Assembly (NCBI RefSeq): GCF_014698235.1
Contig: NZ_JACJSP010000014.1
Span: forward strand, 42,230-106,229
DNA: 64,000 bases
Direction: 5' to 3'
Origin: Limnothrix sp. FACHB-406
GTDB taxonomy: Bacteria > Cyanobacteriota > Cyanobacteriia > CACIAM-69d
Below, piece by piece: positions 1 through 8,132 of the stretch; within the stretch, counting starts at the first letter, position 1; every line of letters starts with the position of its first letter. A program made the translations under genes and the position numbers. The notes beneath the pieces were generated by a model. That model made no database searches. It saw only the letters and a program-made list of their open reading frames with translations, and was not told the DNA's origin.

Positions 1-5
1 AATCA

Positions 6-41
6 GCGATCTAGGCGATCTAAGCGACCTAAGTGATCTAT
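6..41. repeat. 9-bp tandem repeat, four copies
   Basis: Four consecutive 9-mers of the form GCGATCTAR with single-base variants. The same GATCTA-type unit reappears inside the biotin ligase coding region near 16072-16095, so this is a recurring local repeat style rather than a unique site. No gene is recognised between position 1 and the cupin gene. Confidence 0.75.
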
Positions 42-91
42 CTGTTGCGTCAGTCCTGATGAAGCGATCGAGCCAACAACCGATCAATCGG

Positions 92-130
92 GCGATTCGA
101 GCGGGTGATTCAAGCGAGCGATTCAAGCGG
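92..130. repeat. 13-bp tandem repeat beside the cupin stop codon
   Basis: Three 13-bp units (GCGATTCAAGCGG type), with a partial fourth that runs into the TAA stop of the minus-strand cupin gene at 135-137. It is one of several arrays in this window that begin on or next to a stop codon. Confidence 0.75.
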
Positions 131-134
131 GCGA

Positions 135-581
135 TTAAGCCGCCGCTTCCACACAATTCAACAGCGCCGCCAAGGACTGTTCCGCCACTGCCAAATCGTA
201 GGGAAAGGGTGGTTTCATGGGTCGGTAGTCAAGGCGATGGGCTGCTCCGTGACGCACCACAGCATTCACCACCAAACAGGGATCTTGGCTGAAGTTCAAA
301 GCACCATGGGGCACACCGGGCGGAATGGTTAAAACCACCGGCACACGATCGCTCAAAGGAATGTATTGATAGCGACGATTTTGCAACACCACCATCACAA
401 AACTGCCCCGCACCACCAACAATTGATCGGTCTGAAACCGATGCACAAATAAATCATCCCGCGCCATGGCTGGCACTTGCACCAACATTGTTTCATGGCA
501 GGATTGGGGCGTGTAAAACTCTGCCATTCCCGACTTCATGGAGTCGAGCCGCTTCACTTGGATTGTTTGAGAAAGTCCCAT
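135..581 (-). CDS. Cupin-fold protein, dTDP-4-dehydrorhamnose 3,5-epimerase-like
   Basis: A 148-residue single-domain protein. The central stretch (FVHRFQTDQLLVVRGSFV, then IPPGVPHGALN) has the beta-barrel pattern of small cupins annotated in cyanobacteria as dTDP-4-dehydrorhamnose 3,5-epimerase-like or WxcM-like. The His-rich IPPGVPHG turn is a normal cupin motif 2. It is shorter than true RmlC enzymes (about 180 residues) and I do not see the RmlC His-Asp catalytic pair clearly, so an epimerase activity is only suggested by family. It stands alone: the next gene is 0.5 kb away and divergent. The ATG at 581 follows an AT-rich leader. Confident of a cupin, unsure of substrate. Confidence 0.75.
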   Translation of the reverse strand: MGLSQTIQVKRLDSMKSGMAEFYTPQSCHETMLVQVPAMARDDLFVHRFQTDQLLVVRGSFVMVVLQNRRYQYIPLSDRVPVVLTIPPGVPHGALNFSQDPCLVVNAVVRHGAAHRLDYRPMKPPFPYDLAVAEQSLAALLNCVEAAA

Positions 582-958
582 GATCTATACCTCAAGAGCA
601 TTTGAGCGATCGATCACAATGGCGCTGGCGGTTAGTCTAACGCATTTTTTAAAAAGTCGTGGGAACTGGTTTTTGCTGGCTAATTTTTAGTTTTTTGATC
701 TTTTTGATACAAAATTTCCATTGACCCCAAGATTTTTCAGCAAAATTCTTAGGCGAAACTTTCCAGTTAAATGCCAACACAGGCTCTGGGTCAAAGCTCA
801 AGATTCGCGCCCCCCAAAAGGTCAGCAAAGGTATGACATAAGCCACGCAATGGTAAACATCGGGGAGCAATTGATCGCGATTGATTCTGAAGGTTTTCTA
901 AAAAGTCTGCTGAAGATTCTGGAGCGTTTTTGGGAGTGATCGATGGCAAACCCCAAGC
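582..958. other. Intergenic region with no recognisable gene
   Basis: About 380 bases between the divergent cupin and propeller/transglutaminase genes. It is AT-richer than its neighbours. Short open frames on both strands here have no protein-like composition. It presumably holds both promoters, but I cannot place -10/-35 elements with confidence. Confidence 0.4.
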
Positions 959-1099
959 CTAGCTGTCAGTATTGGAAGGTTTCCAATCCGGCGCAATTGA
1001 TACAGTCTCCGAGAACGGGTTATCGTACAAATTAATCGCGCCGCCGCCGTTGAGGCTGCCCCCTAAAAACCGTGTTTGCGAAATCTCGTCAGTCGCCAT
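959..1099 (-). CDS. Possible small protein of 46 residues, or a gene remnant
   Basis: A short ATG-initiated frame opposite and overlapping the start of the next gene. The predicted peptide has a balanced composition, with MATDEISQTRFLGGSLNG near the start and DNPFSETVSIAPDW near the end. The Gly-rich centre could be a double-glycine-like site or a piece of a secreted beta-helix protein. There is no homologue I recognise and no clear ribosome-binding site. It may be a genuine small protein, the tail of a lost gene, or chance. Confidence 0.22.
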   Translation of the reverse strand: MATDEISQTRFLGGSLNGGGAINLYDNPFSETVSIAPDWKPSNTDS

Positions 1100-2841
1100 T
1101 TCGATCGCCCCATGACACCGATCGCTCCAACGCCGAGGCCACCGACTCCCCGGCCCCGCCCGATCGCCTCCATCGCCTTTGTCGTCCCTTGGCGACCTAT
1201 GCCTTGCGCGGCCTGGCGATTCATCAGGATCAGGTGCTGGCCTTGGATGCGGCCCGGGGCCATCTGCTGCTGGTGGACTTGGCAACCGACTGCACTGAAG
1301 TTCTGAATGTTTATCAGGTTGGGGATTTTCTGGATGCGATCGGGCTGGCCATTGGGCCGCCTTTGGCCGGAGCTGATGTGCCCTCGGTCTGGTTCACGCG
1401 CGATCGGGAAGTGCTCGCCTGCAATTGGGGCCAGTGGGAACCCAAACCCATGTACACCCTGCCCGAGTGGGTGGAAGGGGTGGCGATTTATCGATCGACC
1501 CTATACGTGTCCTCCCAGCGATCGGGCTGTATCTATGTGCTGGATTTGAACACAGGACGTGAAATTACCCGGTTCTATGCCCCCGGGATTGGGGTAGAAA
1601 ATTTGGTGGCAAGGGGCGAAGAACTTTGGGTGTGCGATCGCCTGGAGCAAACGGTTTATTGTCTCGATCGGGCGACGGGGCTGGTGAATTTCAGCGTCCT
1701 GACTCCCTACGAATCGCCCACGGCTTTGGCTTTTGATCAAGCGGGAACCCTTTGGGTGGCCTACTCGGGCGAAGAACCCTACATCCGCGACAACCCCAAC
1801 GATCCGGAACCCCTGCAAGTGGCGTTCCGCGATCGGGTGACGATCGGCCCCCTGGACTATGGCTTTTATCCCGATCGGGGCTATGCCCTCTCCAACGGCT
1901 ACCGGATTGAGATGTTCTATGTGGAAGAACTGTCACCCTTGGAAGGGGTAGATTTCAGTCTGCTGAAGGATTTGGAGTGGCGCATCTCCTTGCCGGCCAA
2001 CACCGATCGGCAAACGGTGCAAAGCGTCGAACCCGTGGGGATGCCCTTTGAAATTGAACTGTTGCCTGACGGTCAGCAGGTGGCGGTCTTCAAATTTGGC
2101 TCGATCGAGCGGGGTGAAGGGCGGCTGTTTGGTTGGAAAGCGATCATCGATGTGCGGGGCATTCGCTACCAACTCACGCCGCCGGATGTGGAACGGTTGC
2201 CCTCCCTGGCGGACTGCCAATTGCCCGCAGACTACACCGAAAAATATTTAGTTGATAACGACAATTTGGCGATGGATCAGCCTTCGGTGCGGGCGGCGGC
2301 CCGCGAGGCGATCGGCACCGAAACCAACTTGCTGCGGCAAATGTTGGCCATTCGGAACTATGTGTACGATCGCCTGGGTTATCGGATTCGTCGCAGCATT
2401 GAACCGCCCGATGCGGTGCTCGATCGCGGTTATGGCTGTTGCGGTGAATATGTGGGCGTGTTGCTGGCCCTGTCTCGGCTGAATGGCATCGCCACCCGCA
2501 CCGTAGGTCGTTACAAGTGCCCACAACCGGCCGATCGCACCCAAGTGGCGCTCTATCCCGACTACAACCACGTTTGGCTAGAGTTCTTCATTCCCGGGTT
2601 CGGCTGGGTGCCCATGGAGTCCAACCCCGACGACATCCAAGAGGGCGGCCCCTATCCCACTCGCTATTTCATGGCCCTGCCTTGGAACCATGTGGAAATT
2701 GCCAAGGGATCTCGATTCCAAGGAATCCAGTTGGGCGGGCAACCCTTGGCGGAATTGTCGGATCTGAAGGTGGGTGATTTGGCGCTCAACCATGTGCGGT
2801 TCCGAATTTTGGAGGAGCTGGATCCACTCGATCGCCCCTAA
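1072..2841 (+). CDS. Beta-propeller plus transglutaminase-like domain protein
   Basis: 589 residues in two parts. Residues about 35-270 contain repeated strand motifs typical of a six-bladed propeller (LALDAARGHLLLVDL, LYVSSQRSGCIYVLDL, GEELWVCDRLEQTVYCLDR, AGTLWVAYSG). Residues about 400-560 form a transglutaminase-like domain: a Cys in GYGCCGEYVGVLLALSR, a His in YNHVWLEFF and an acidic residue in GWVPMESNPDD supply the Cys-His-Asp-type triad. Bacterial members are usually peptidases or of unknown substrate rather than cross-linkers. The start is a GTG without a convincing Shine-Dalgarno sequence. The first 30 residues are low in structure and overlap an antisense small frame, so the N-terminus is uncertain. 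No signal peptide or membrane segment is visible, which suggests a cytoplasmic protein. Confidence 0.8.
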   Translation: MFAKSRQSPFRSPHDTDRSNAEATDSPAPPDRLHRLCRPLATYALRGLAIHQDQVLALDAARGHLLLVDLATDCTEVLNVYQVGDFLDAIGLAIGPPLAGADVPSVWFTRDREVLACNWGQWEPKPMYTLPEWVEGVAIYRSTLYVSSQRSGCIYVLDLNTGREITRFYAPGIGVENLVARGEELWVCDRLEQTVYCLDRATGLVNFSVLTPYESPTALAFDQAGTLWVAYSGEEPYIRDNPNDPEPLQVAFRDRVTIGPLDYGFYPDRGYALSNGYRIEMFYVEELSPLEGVDFSLLKDLEWRISLPANTDRQTVQSVEPVGMPFEIELLPDGQQVAVFKFGSIERGEGRLFGWKAIIDVRGIRYQLTPPDVERLPSLADCQLPADYTEKYLVDNDNLAMDQPSVRAAAREAIGTETNLLRQMLAIRNYVYDRLGYRIRRSIEPPDAVLDRGYGCCGEYVGVLLALSRLNGIATRTVGRYKCPQPADRTQVALYPDYNHVWLEFFIPGFGWVPMESNPDDIQEGGPYPTRYFMALPWNHVEIAKGSRFQGIQLGGQPLAELSDLKVGDLALNHVRFRILEELDPLDRP

Positions 2842-2858
2842 AGTTCACGGCATCCGCG

Positions 2859-2901
2859 AGATCTCGTGTAGATCTCATGGGGATAGATCTACACGAGATC
2901 T
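2859..2901. terminator. 17-bp perfect stem-loop after the transglutaminase gene
   Basis: Arms 2859-2875 and 2885-2901 are exact reverse complements of 17 bp around a 9-base loop. It starts 17 bases after the stop codon. No T-run follows on either strand, so it is not a textbook intrinsic terminator; it may stabilise the mRNA end or block read-through into the ABC gene. Each arm contains two AGATCT hexamers. Confidence 0.6.
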
Positions 2902-2982
2902 GCATCGGATCCACAGGTTCCATTTTTGCGCTGATACTTGCAAGTGATTGGCAAGAAGCAAGCGAACGTCATAGGATGACCT

Positions 2983-4107
2983 GTGGCTGACCTTGCCCTT
3001 TGCCTTGTGGATTGCCCGACCATGACCGACGCTGCCGCCCGTTTGGATTTGGCCATTTTGCATTTAGACTGCGTAACCCGTCGCTATCAAACCGGGCCGG
3101 CTGCGGTCGATCGGGTAACGCTGACCCTGATGCAGGGCGAACTTCTGGCATTGTTGGGCCCCTCCGGCTGCGGCAAAACCACCTTGCTGCGACTCATTGC
3201 CGGGTTGGAAATGCCGAATGAGGGGGCGATCGTGCTGTCAGGGCGGCCCGTGGCGGGGCCGGGCGGTTGGGTTCCGCCGGAGCGCCGCCAACTGGGCATG
3301 GTCTTTCAGGATTACGCCCTGTTTCCCCACCTGACCGTGGCCCAAAATGTCGGCTTTGGGCTAGATCGATTGCGGAAACAGGCTCCCCAGGCATTACACG
3401 ATCGGGTGGCCGAGGCGATCGCCCTGGTGGGATTAGAAGGCCTGGAAAAACGCTATCCCCACGAACTGTCGGGCGGCCAACAGCAACGGGTGGCCCTGGC
3501 TCGATCGATCGCCCCGCAACCGTCCTTGATTCTGTTGGATGAGCCGCTGAGTAATTTGGATGCCCGGGTGCGCCAACGGTTGCGCCAGGAAGTGCGAGCC
3601 ATTTTGAAACGAGCCGGGGCCGCCGCCGTTTTTGTCACCCATGATCGGGAAGAGGCCATGGCGATCGCCGATCGGGTGGCCGTGATGCGTCGGGGTCAAA
3701 TCGAGCAAATCGACAGCCCTGAAGGTCTCTATTGGGAGCCTGATTCCCGGTTTGTGGCCGGGTTTGTGGCAGAAACGAACTTCCTGATCGCTACCCGATC
3801 GGCCCAAGGTTGGCAAACGGAATTGGGGCTAATTTTGCCGGAACAACTGGGCAACGATCCCCCGGGCGATCGGGTGGAGCTGGCGATTCGCCAAACGGAT
3901 GTGACCCTGGAAGCCGATCCCCAAGGCCACGGCCAATTGCTGGAGCGCCAATTCCTAGGACGGGAATATGTTTACCTGGTGCAATTGCCCAGCGGTGAGC
4001 GGTTGCAAGTGGTCACAGACTGGCGGTGCAAGCTGGAACCGGGCGATCGGGTGCATCTCAAAATCACCAGCCCCCGATTGCGGGCCTTCCCGATCGGCCC
4101 AGACTAA
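2983..4107 (+). CDS. ABC transporter ATP-binding protein, FbpC/FutC-like, with TOBE domain
   Basis: 374 residues. The nucleotide-binding domain has Walker A GPSGCGKTT, Q-loop in VFQDYALFPHLTV, signature LSGGQQQRVALARSI, Walker B LILLDEPLSNLDAR and the switch His in VFVTHDREEA. The C-terminal ~110 residues (from about 265) have the beta-rich character of a TOBE domain, as in importers of iron(III), sulfate, spermidine or sugars. The PPERRQLGMVFQDYALFPH segment is most like the iron FbpC/FutC group. No permease or binding-protein gene is adjacent, so the partner must lie elsewhere. I chose the GTG start because AGGA sits six bases before it; an in-frame ATG at 3022 is an alternative. Confidence 0.85.
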   Translation: MADLALCLVDCPTMTDAAARLDLAILHLDCVTRRYQTGPAAVDRVTLTLMQGELLALLGPSGCGKTTLLRLIAGLEMPNEGAIVLSGRPVAGPGGWVPPERRQLGMVFQDYALFPHLTVAQNVGFGLDRLRKQAPQALHDRVAEAIALVGLEGLEKRYPHELSGGQQQRVALARSIAPQPSLILLDEPLSNLDARVRQRLRQEVRAILKRAGAAAVFVTHDREEAMAIADRVAVMRRGQIEQIDSPEGLYWEPDSRFVAGFVAETNFLIATRSAQGWQTELGLILPEQLGNDPPGDRVELAIRQTDVTLEADPQGHGQLLERQFLGREYVYLVQLPSGERLQVVTDWRCKLEPGDRVHLKITSPRLRAFPIGPD

Positions 4108-4139
4108 TCCCGCTTCGCAACTCACGCGATTCAGCCAAC

Positions 4140-4862
4140 CTAGGCCGCTTGGGAGGGTTGATCGATCGGGGAGACTTTGTGTTGGTCGATCGCAGCCTTG
4201 CATTGGTCGATCGAACCCCGATCGCGCAGTTGGGCCACCAAAGCACCATAGGCCCGCTCATTTTGTTGCAGCAGCGTCTTGGCTCGCAAAATCGACAAAT
4301 TCATTTGGGCGGTGGCATTGGGGCGGTTGCCTTGGCCCTGGGTGCTGAGTTGGGCCCAAAGGCTCAGGAGTTTTTGGCGATCATCACTGCCGCCTTCCGC
4401 GTTGCCATAAACCAACTGTTCAGCAGCAATGCCCGCCATCCAAACGGTGGCGTAGTGGCTGAGAATGCGGGCCGGCACTTCACCGCGATCGAGCCATTGG
4501 GCCAGTTCCTGATCGGCAAATTGCACCCCACCGGAACCGGGATAGCCCTGTTGGAACGCTTCCCAAGCATTGAGGGCATAGCCAGAAACGGGAATTTCCA
4601 ACAAGTGGGCCACCAAAAAATGGCCCGCCTCGTGGTGCAAAATGCGATCGCGGTGGGCCGTCGATCGGTTGGCAAACCAGTCCACCAGCAACGTGCCGCC
4701 CCGACCTTGCCACCCAAAGCGATCGACCGCCGCCAATCCCAAAAAGCCAGCGGTGAACAGGGCTGGCACTTCCGCCGGGAGGGCAATCAAGGGGCCAAAC
4801 AGGCTAGACAAGGTGACCACAAACACCCCGATCGCAACCAGATTGAGCGTGATGTTTCCCAT
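4140..4862 (-). CDS. M41 (FtsH)-type membrane peptidase domain without AAA ATPase
   Basis: 240 residues. Two hydrophobic segments (about 5-30 and 33-48) precede a zinc-protease motif HEAGH at 77-81, followed by helical sequence with SDDRQKL that could provide the third ligand, as in FtsH. The AAA module that normally precedes the M41 domain is absent, and the protein is far shorter than FtsH (about 600). Cyanobacteria and plastids carry such FtsH-like stand-alone proteases; their role is largely undefined. It would sit in a membrane with the catalytic domain on one face. It diverges from the DUF1995 gene with an 80-base shared promoter region. Confidence 0.75.
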   Translation of the reverse strand: MGNITLNLVAIGVFVVTLSSLFGPLIALPAEVPALFTAGFLGLAAVDRFGWQGRGGTLLVDWFANRSTAHRDRILHHEAGHFLVAHLLEIPVSGYALNAWEAFQQGYPGSGGVQFADQELAQWLDRGEVPARILSHYATVWMAGIAAEQLVYGNAEGGSDDRQKLLSLWAQLSTQGQGNRPNATAQMNLSILRAKTLLQQNERAYGALVAQLRDRGSIDQCKAAIDQHKVSPIDQPSQAA

Positions 4863-4942
4863 AGCGGCGGTGGCAAAGCGGCCAAAAACGGTATAAAGAA
4901 CAGTATTTGTAGCTTAATAGTTTTTTCATAGAAACCCCTATC

Positions 4943-5698
4943 ATGAGCGGAATTCCCCAGGATTTAGCCGAGGCGATCGCCCAAGCCCGCAGTGCCACCC
5001 TTGCCGCTTTGGATGAGGGGCTAACGCTCATTCAGGTGGAATTGGTTTTGCCGGAGCTGAAAGTGATGCCCGTGGCGGAAAGTTTCCTCGCGGCCTTGGA
5101 ACCCTGGGGCGATCGGCTCAAAATCTTTTTTCCCGATGCGGGGGCGGCCGCCTTGGCTCGGCGCGATTGGGGCGATCGCCCTTTTCGGATCACCGATGTG
5201 GGATCGGGGCGCACTCCCATGACCGGCAAGGTGCAACCGGAGGATGGCATCTTTTTGTTCATTGAACCGTCGGCCGTGGAAGTGACTCAGGTGGAGCAAC
5301 TGTGCCAAGAGGCGGGCGATCGACCCGTGATTTTCCTGAATCCTCGGATGGAAGACCTGGCGATCATTGGCATTGGCTATGCGGGCCGGCAACTGCGCGA
5401 TCGGTTCTTAAACCGAATTGTCACGGCCTATTATCTGCGCCCCATTGAAGGAGCAGCCGTGCGCCGGGCTTTCCCGGGCCAGTGGGAAGTGTGGCTGGAA
5501 CCCGCTGACGAGAATGCTGATTATCAATTGGTGGCCACCCGTCCCCAACGGCCCGCTGGCGAGGCCTTGGATGAAATCTTGCTGCAAGCCACTGGCGGTG
5601 AGGACACCAACAGCCCCAACGCGGCCGTGAATGCGGCGGCCCAGCGCCAAGGCTTCCTGGGGCAATTGCAAAATTTCCTGAAGGCCCTCAGCAACTAG
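4943..5698 (+). CDS. DUF1995 domain protein
   Basis: 251 residues with the pattern of the DUF1995 family shared by cyanobacteria and plastids: an N-terminal helix that senses an amidotransfer-like fold (LAEAIAQARSATLAALDEGL), then ELVLPELKVMPVAE, LKIFFPDAGAAALARRDWG and RPVIFLNPRMEDLAIIGIGY. One plastid member, LPA3, is linked to photosystem II assembly, but family membership alone does not prove that role here. The protein has no signal peptide. Start is ATG at the beginning of MSGIPQDL. The Ala/Gln-rich C-terminus (after about 215) is probably a flexible tail. Confidence 0.75.
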   Translation: MSGIPQDLAEAIAQARSATLAALDEGLTLIQVELVLPELKVMPVAESFLAALEPWGDRLKIFFPDAGAAALARRDWGDRPFRITDVGSGRTPMTGKVQPEDGIFLFIEPSAVEVTQVEQLCQEAGDRPVIFLNPRMEDLAIIGIGYAGRQLRDRFLNRIVTAYYLRPIEGAAVRRAFPGQWEVWLEPADENADYQLVATRPQRPAGEALDEILLQATGGEDTNSPNAAVNAAAQRQGFLGQLQNFLKALSN

Positions 5699-5837
5699 AC
5701 CTTCCGCAGTTCGGGCTTTTGCCATTGGGTTAATCAACGAACTGAAGATGAGGGGAACGGGAAGCGGGTTTGAACACAAGCCATCGGTTCGATCGAGTCC
5801 GGCCGCGATGGCTGATTCTTCTAACCCCAACCCACCC

Positions 5838-5863
5838 GGACAAGGGGTTTAAACCCCTTGTCC
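5838..5863. repeat. Dispersed palindromic element, copy 1
   Basis: Perfect 26-bp palindrome centred on TTT|AAA with the core CAAGGGGTTTAAACCCCTTG. Related copies occur at 16806-16825 and 58124-58147, always between genes. Confidence 0.85.
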
Positions 5864-5934
5864 CCACGATCGATCTGCCCCCTGCGATCGAACAACGGCA
5901 GCTCGATCGGTTGGATCGGCTCGATCAGCTACAT

Positions 5935-5956
5935 TCGTCACCGTAACTTGTGACGA
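5935..5956. promoter_or_regulatory. Inverted repeat upstream of the phosphatase gene
   Basis: Seven-base arms TCGTCAC and GTGACGA separated by eight bases, about 155 bases before the phosphatase start. The spacing fits a dimeric regulator site, but no regulator can be named. Confidence 0.3.
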
Positions 5957-6109
5957 TTCTCACGGGCGATCGTGGATCAGGTATTAAGCGGTCAAAACCC
6001 GATGGCGCTAAGCTGTAAGTCGAATTAACGGCGGTCTGCGAAAAAATCCCCCATCAGATCGCGATCGTGAACTGGCATGTTGGGGCGATCGCACGTCAAG
6101 ATAATAGGT

Positions 6110-6868
6110 ATGGATGCGACTTCAGCGACTCGAAAAATTGTCATTGGTGATGTCCACGGACAATACGATGGCTTAATGCACTTGTTGGGCTTGATTGCAC
6201 CTGGCCAGGATGATCAGCTCTGCTTTGTGGGTGATTTAATCGATCGCGGCCCCAAAAGTGCCCAGGTGGTGGATTTCGTGATGCATAGCCCCTACCAATG
6301 CTTGCTGGGGAATCACGAACGCATGTTGCTGGACATTTTGCACGAGGGTCAAGTGCTGCAACAACCGCTGCAAGCCTGGCTCTTCAGCGGTGGACAAATG
6401 ACCCTGGTGAGCTACCAAGATTTTTATGGCGAGCCGGGAATTCCCCACGCGCACTTTGACTGGATGCGATCGCTCCCCCTCTACGTTGATTGGGGTGACT
6501 ATTGGATTGTCCATGCGGGGGTGGATCCCACTTTGCCCCTAGATGTGCAAGGCATTCAGCAATTTTGTTGGATCCGTGACTCGTTCCACAGCTTCCCCCA
6601 GCCCTACTTCAACGACAAAACGATCGTGACGGGCCACACCATCACCTTCACGCTCCCGGGCATTGAACCGGGGCAATTGGCTCGGGGGCCCGGCTGGCTG
6701 GACATTGACACCGGAGCCTATCACCCCCGCAGCGGTTGGTTGACGGGCGTTGACCTCACTCAGCAAATGGTCTACCAGGTCAATATTTATCGCAGTGAAA
6801 CCCGAATTCGGCCCCTGGCGGAAGCGACAATCTCGATCATGCCAGAGGCCGTGGTGGGTCGATTCTAG
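6110..6868 (+). CDS. PPP-family serine/threonine protein phosphatase
   Basis: 252 residues from the chosen ATG. The metal-binding signatures of the PPP/calcineurin-like family appear in order: GDVHGQYDGL (GDxHG), GDLIDRGPKS (GDxxDRG) and LLGNHERML (GNHE), followed by later His residues in WIVHAGVD and VTGHTITF. These ligate two metal ions and define bacterial PrpA/ApaH-like phosphatases; substrate could be phosphoprotein or a dinucleotide. The start is set at MDATSATRK because the GDVHG motif lies about 14 residues in, the family's usual position; a start 33 bases earlier is possible. It appears to be a single-gene unit. Confidence 0.85.
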   Translation: MDATSATRKIVIGDVHGQYDGLMHLLGLIAPGQDDQLCFVGDLIDRGPKSAQVVDFVMHSPYQCLLGNHERMLLDILHEGQVLQQPLQAWLFSGGQMTLVSYQDFYGEPGIPHAHFDWMRSLPLYVDWGDYWIVHAGVDPTLPLDVQGIQQFCWIRDSFHSFPQPYFNDKTIVTGHTITFTLPGIEPGQLARGPGWLDIDTGAYHPRSGWLTGVDLTQQMVYQVNIYRSETRIRPLAEATISIMPEAVVGRF

Positions 6869-6924
6869 GGGCGATCGCCTGTTTTCAGTGCTCGTTTTCA
6901 GTGCCCGTTTTTAGCGCCTGGCCG

Positions 6925-7758
6925 TTAGCGCAGGGCCGATCGCACAAATCCTTGATATTCCGCATTGTCCAGCCCCATGCCATTGCTGCCATTGGGGCCA
7001 ATCAGTTGCAGCAATCGCGCCACCCGTTCATCACTGTTGGGGTGGGTGCTGAGGATGGCAGGCGGTTCCCGCCGACTACGAAGTTTTTGTAAAAAGCTGG
7101 GCAACCCGATCGGGGCATATTGGGCCCGTTGCAGCAGGGTTACCCCCACTTGATCGGACTCAAATTCCGCTTGGCGACTGCGGGGCAAATTTAACGCCAA
7201 CTCCACACCCAGGCTGGTGGCCCGGCGGCGATCGAGACCCGTGGCGCTCAAAATTCCGTCCGACAGGGCCCGGCTCCGCAGGTTTTTAACCACATGGCGC
7301 TCGGTGATGTGGCCAATTTCGTGGGCCATCACGCCAGCGAGTTCCGCTTCGTTTTCGGCCGCAACCATCAGCCCCAAATTGACATAAACAAAACCGCCCA
7401 TGGTGGCAAAGGCGTTGATATCGCGGCTGTTGACCACCCGAAAGGTGTAGGGAATGTTGGGGCGGCTGCTGACGGCGGCGAGGCGCTGCCCGATCGAGTC
7501 CACCAGCCGATTGAGGGGACTGTTATTCACCAATCGCAATTGGCGGCTCAGTTCCCGATCGATCTGTCGCCCTAAATCCACTTCTTGGGCATCGGAAAGA
7601 TTCGAGAGTTGATAAACTTCAAAGCCGCGTCGGAGCAGGTCTAACCAATCGACCGCTTGGACGATCGGTGGCGTGCTGAGGGTGGTGATCACGGCCGCAC
7701 AAAGGGCCAGCAAACCGTAAATCCAGCGGCGCGATCGCCCGGAGGTGAGGAAAGTCAT
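6925..7758 (-). CDS. M48-family zinc metalloprotease with signal anchor
   Basis: 277 residues from the chosen start. An N-terminal basic stretch then a hydrophobic segment (WIYGLLALCAAVITTL) ending near PPIVQA suggests export. The catalytic motif HEIGH lies about 45% into the protein, and EFESDQVGV downstream gives the third zinc-ligand Glu. The segment before it (VDLGRQIDRELSRQL) matches periplasmic BepA/YfgC-type and Oma1-like M48 peptidases involved in envelope quality control. I preferred the ATG at 7758, which has AAGGA nine bases upstream, over the one at 7791. It converges on the phosphatase gene. Confidence 0.85.
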   Translation of the reverse strand: MTFLTSGRSRRWIYGLLALCAAVITTLSTPPIVQAVDWLDLLRRGFEVYQLSNLSDAQEVDLGRQIDRELSRQLRLVNNSPLNRLVDSIGQRLAAVSSRPNIPYTFRVVNSRDINAFATMGGFVYVNLGLMVAAENEAELAGVMAHEIGHITERHVVKNLRSRALSDGILSATGLDRRRATSLGVELALNLPRSRQAEFESDQVGVTLLQRAQYAPIGLPSFLQKLRSRREPPAILSTHPNSDERVARLLQLIGPNGSNGMGLDNAEYQGFVRSALR

Positions 7759-7791
7759 AGCTTCAGTTCCTTTGCCGATCCCTTTTCCCAT

Positions 7792-8132
7792 CTATCATTG
7801 ACCGGGATGCCTCAAAACTGCGGGATTCGATCGGCCACTGACACGATCGACCAATCCTGAACTAGGCTGCTCTGAATGACGGAATTTCCCATTCTCAAGA
7901 TCCAACGACGCTGTACTTTGGAGATAGAAATCAGCAGGGGTGCATTAGCGGTCGAAATTGCCCAAATTCAACCATTCCCGTCGCCAACATTTTCCACCTT
8001 CAGCATTTCCAGCATTCTTCAGCATTTCCAACATTCTTCAGCATTGAAAATTCCCAGAATTCAGCATTTCCAGGATTTAGCATTTCCAACACAAGGGTTA
8101 ACCAACAGCTAGGCAAGGATTGAGGTATTGGC
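7792..8132. other. Intergenic region dominated by a repeat
   Basis: About 340 bases. Apart from the CAGCATTTCC array at 8001-8087 nothing is recognised. A 78-codon open frame across it translates the repeat and is not credible as a gene. Confidence 0.5.
8001..8087. repeat. CAGCATTTCC-type tandem array
   Basis: Two near-identical 19-bp units (CAGCATTTCCARCATTCTT) are followed by three degenerate partial units. Located 45 bases upstream of the next gene's start. Confidence 0.75.

Larger units (their letters stand above)
5699..6109. other. Intergenic region with dispersed palindrome and operator-like inverted repeat
   Basis: About 410 bases between the DUF1995 and phosphatase genes. No gene is seen. 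It contains one copy of the CAAGGGG palindromic element (5838-5863) and an inverted repeat at 5935-5956. Confidence 0.5.

Noticed and set aside
4026..4931. A 301-codon plus-strand frame over the M41-like gene
   Set aside because: The minus strand has the HEAGH motif and membrane helices; the plus frame has none.
7876..8112. A 78-codon frame upstream of the Npun_F0494-like gene
   Set aside because: Its second half is a translation of the CAGCATTTCC tandem repeat.
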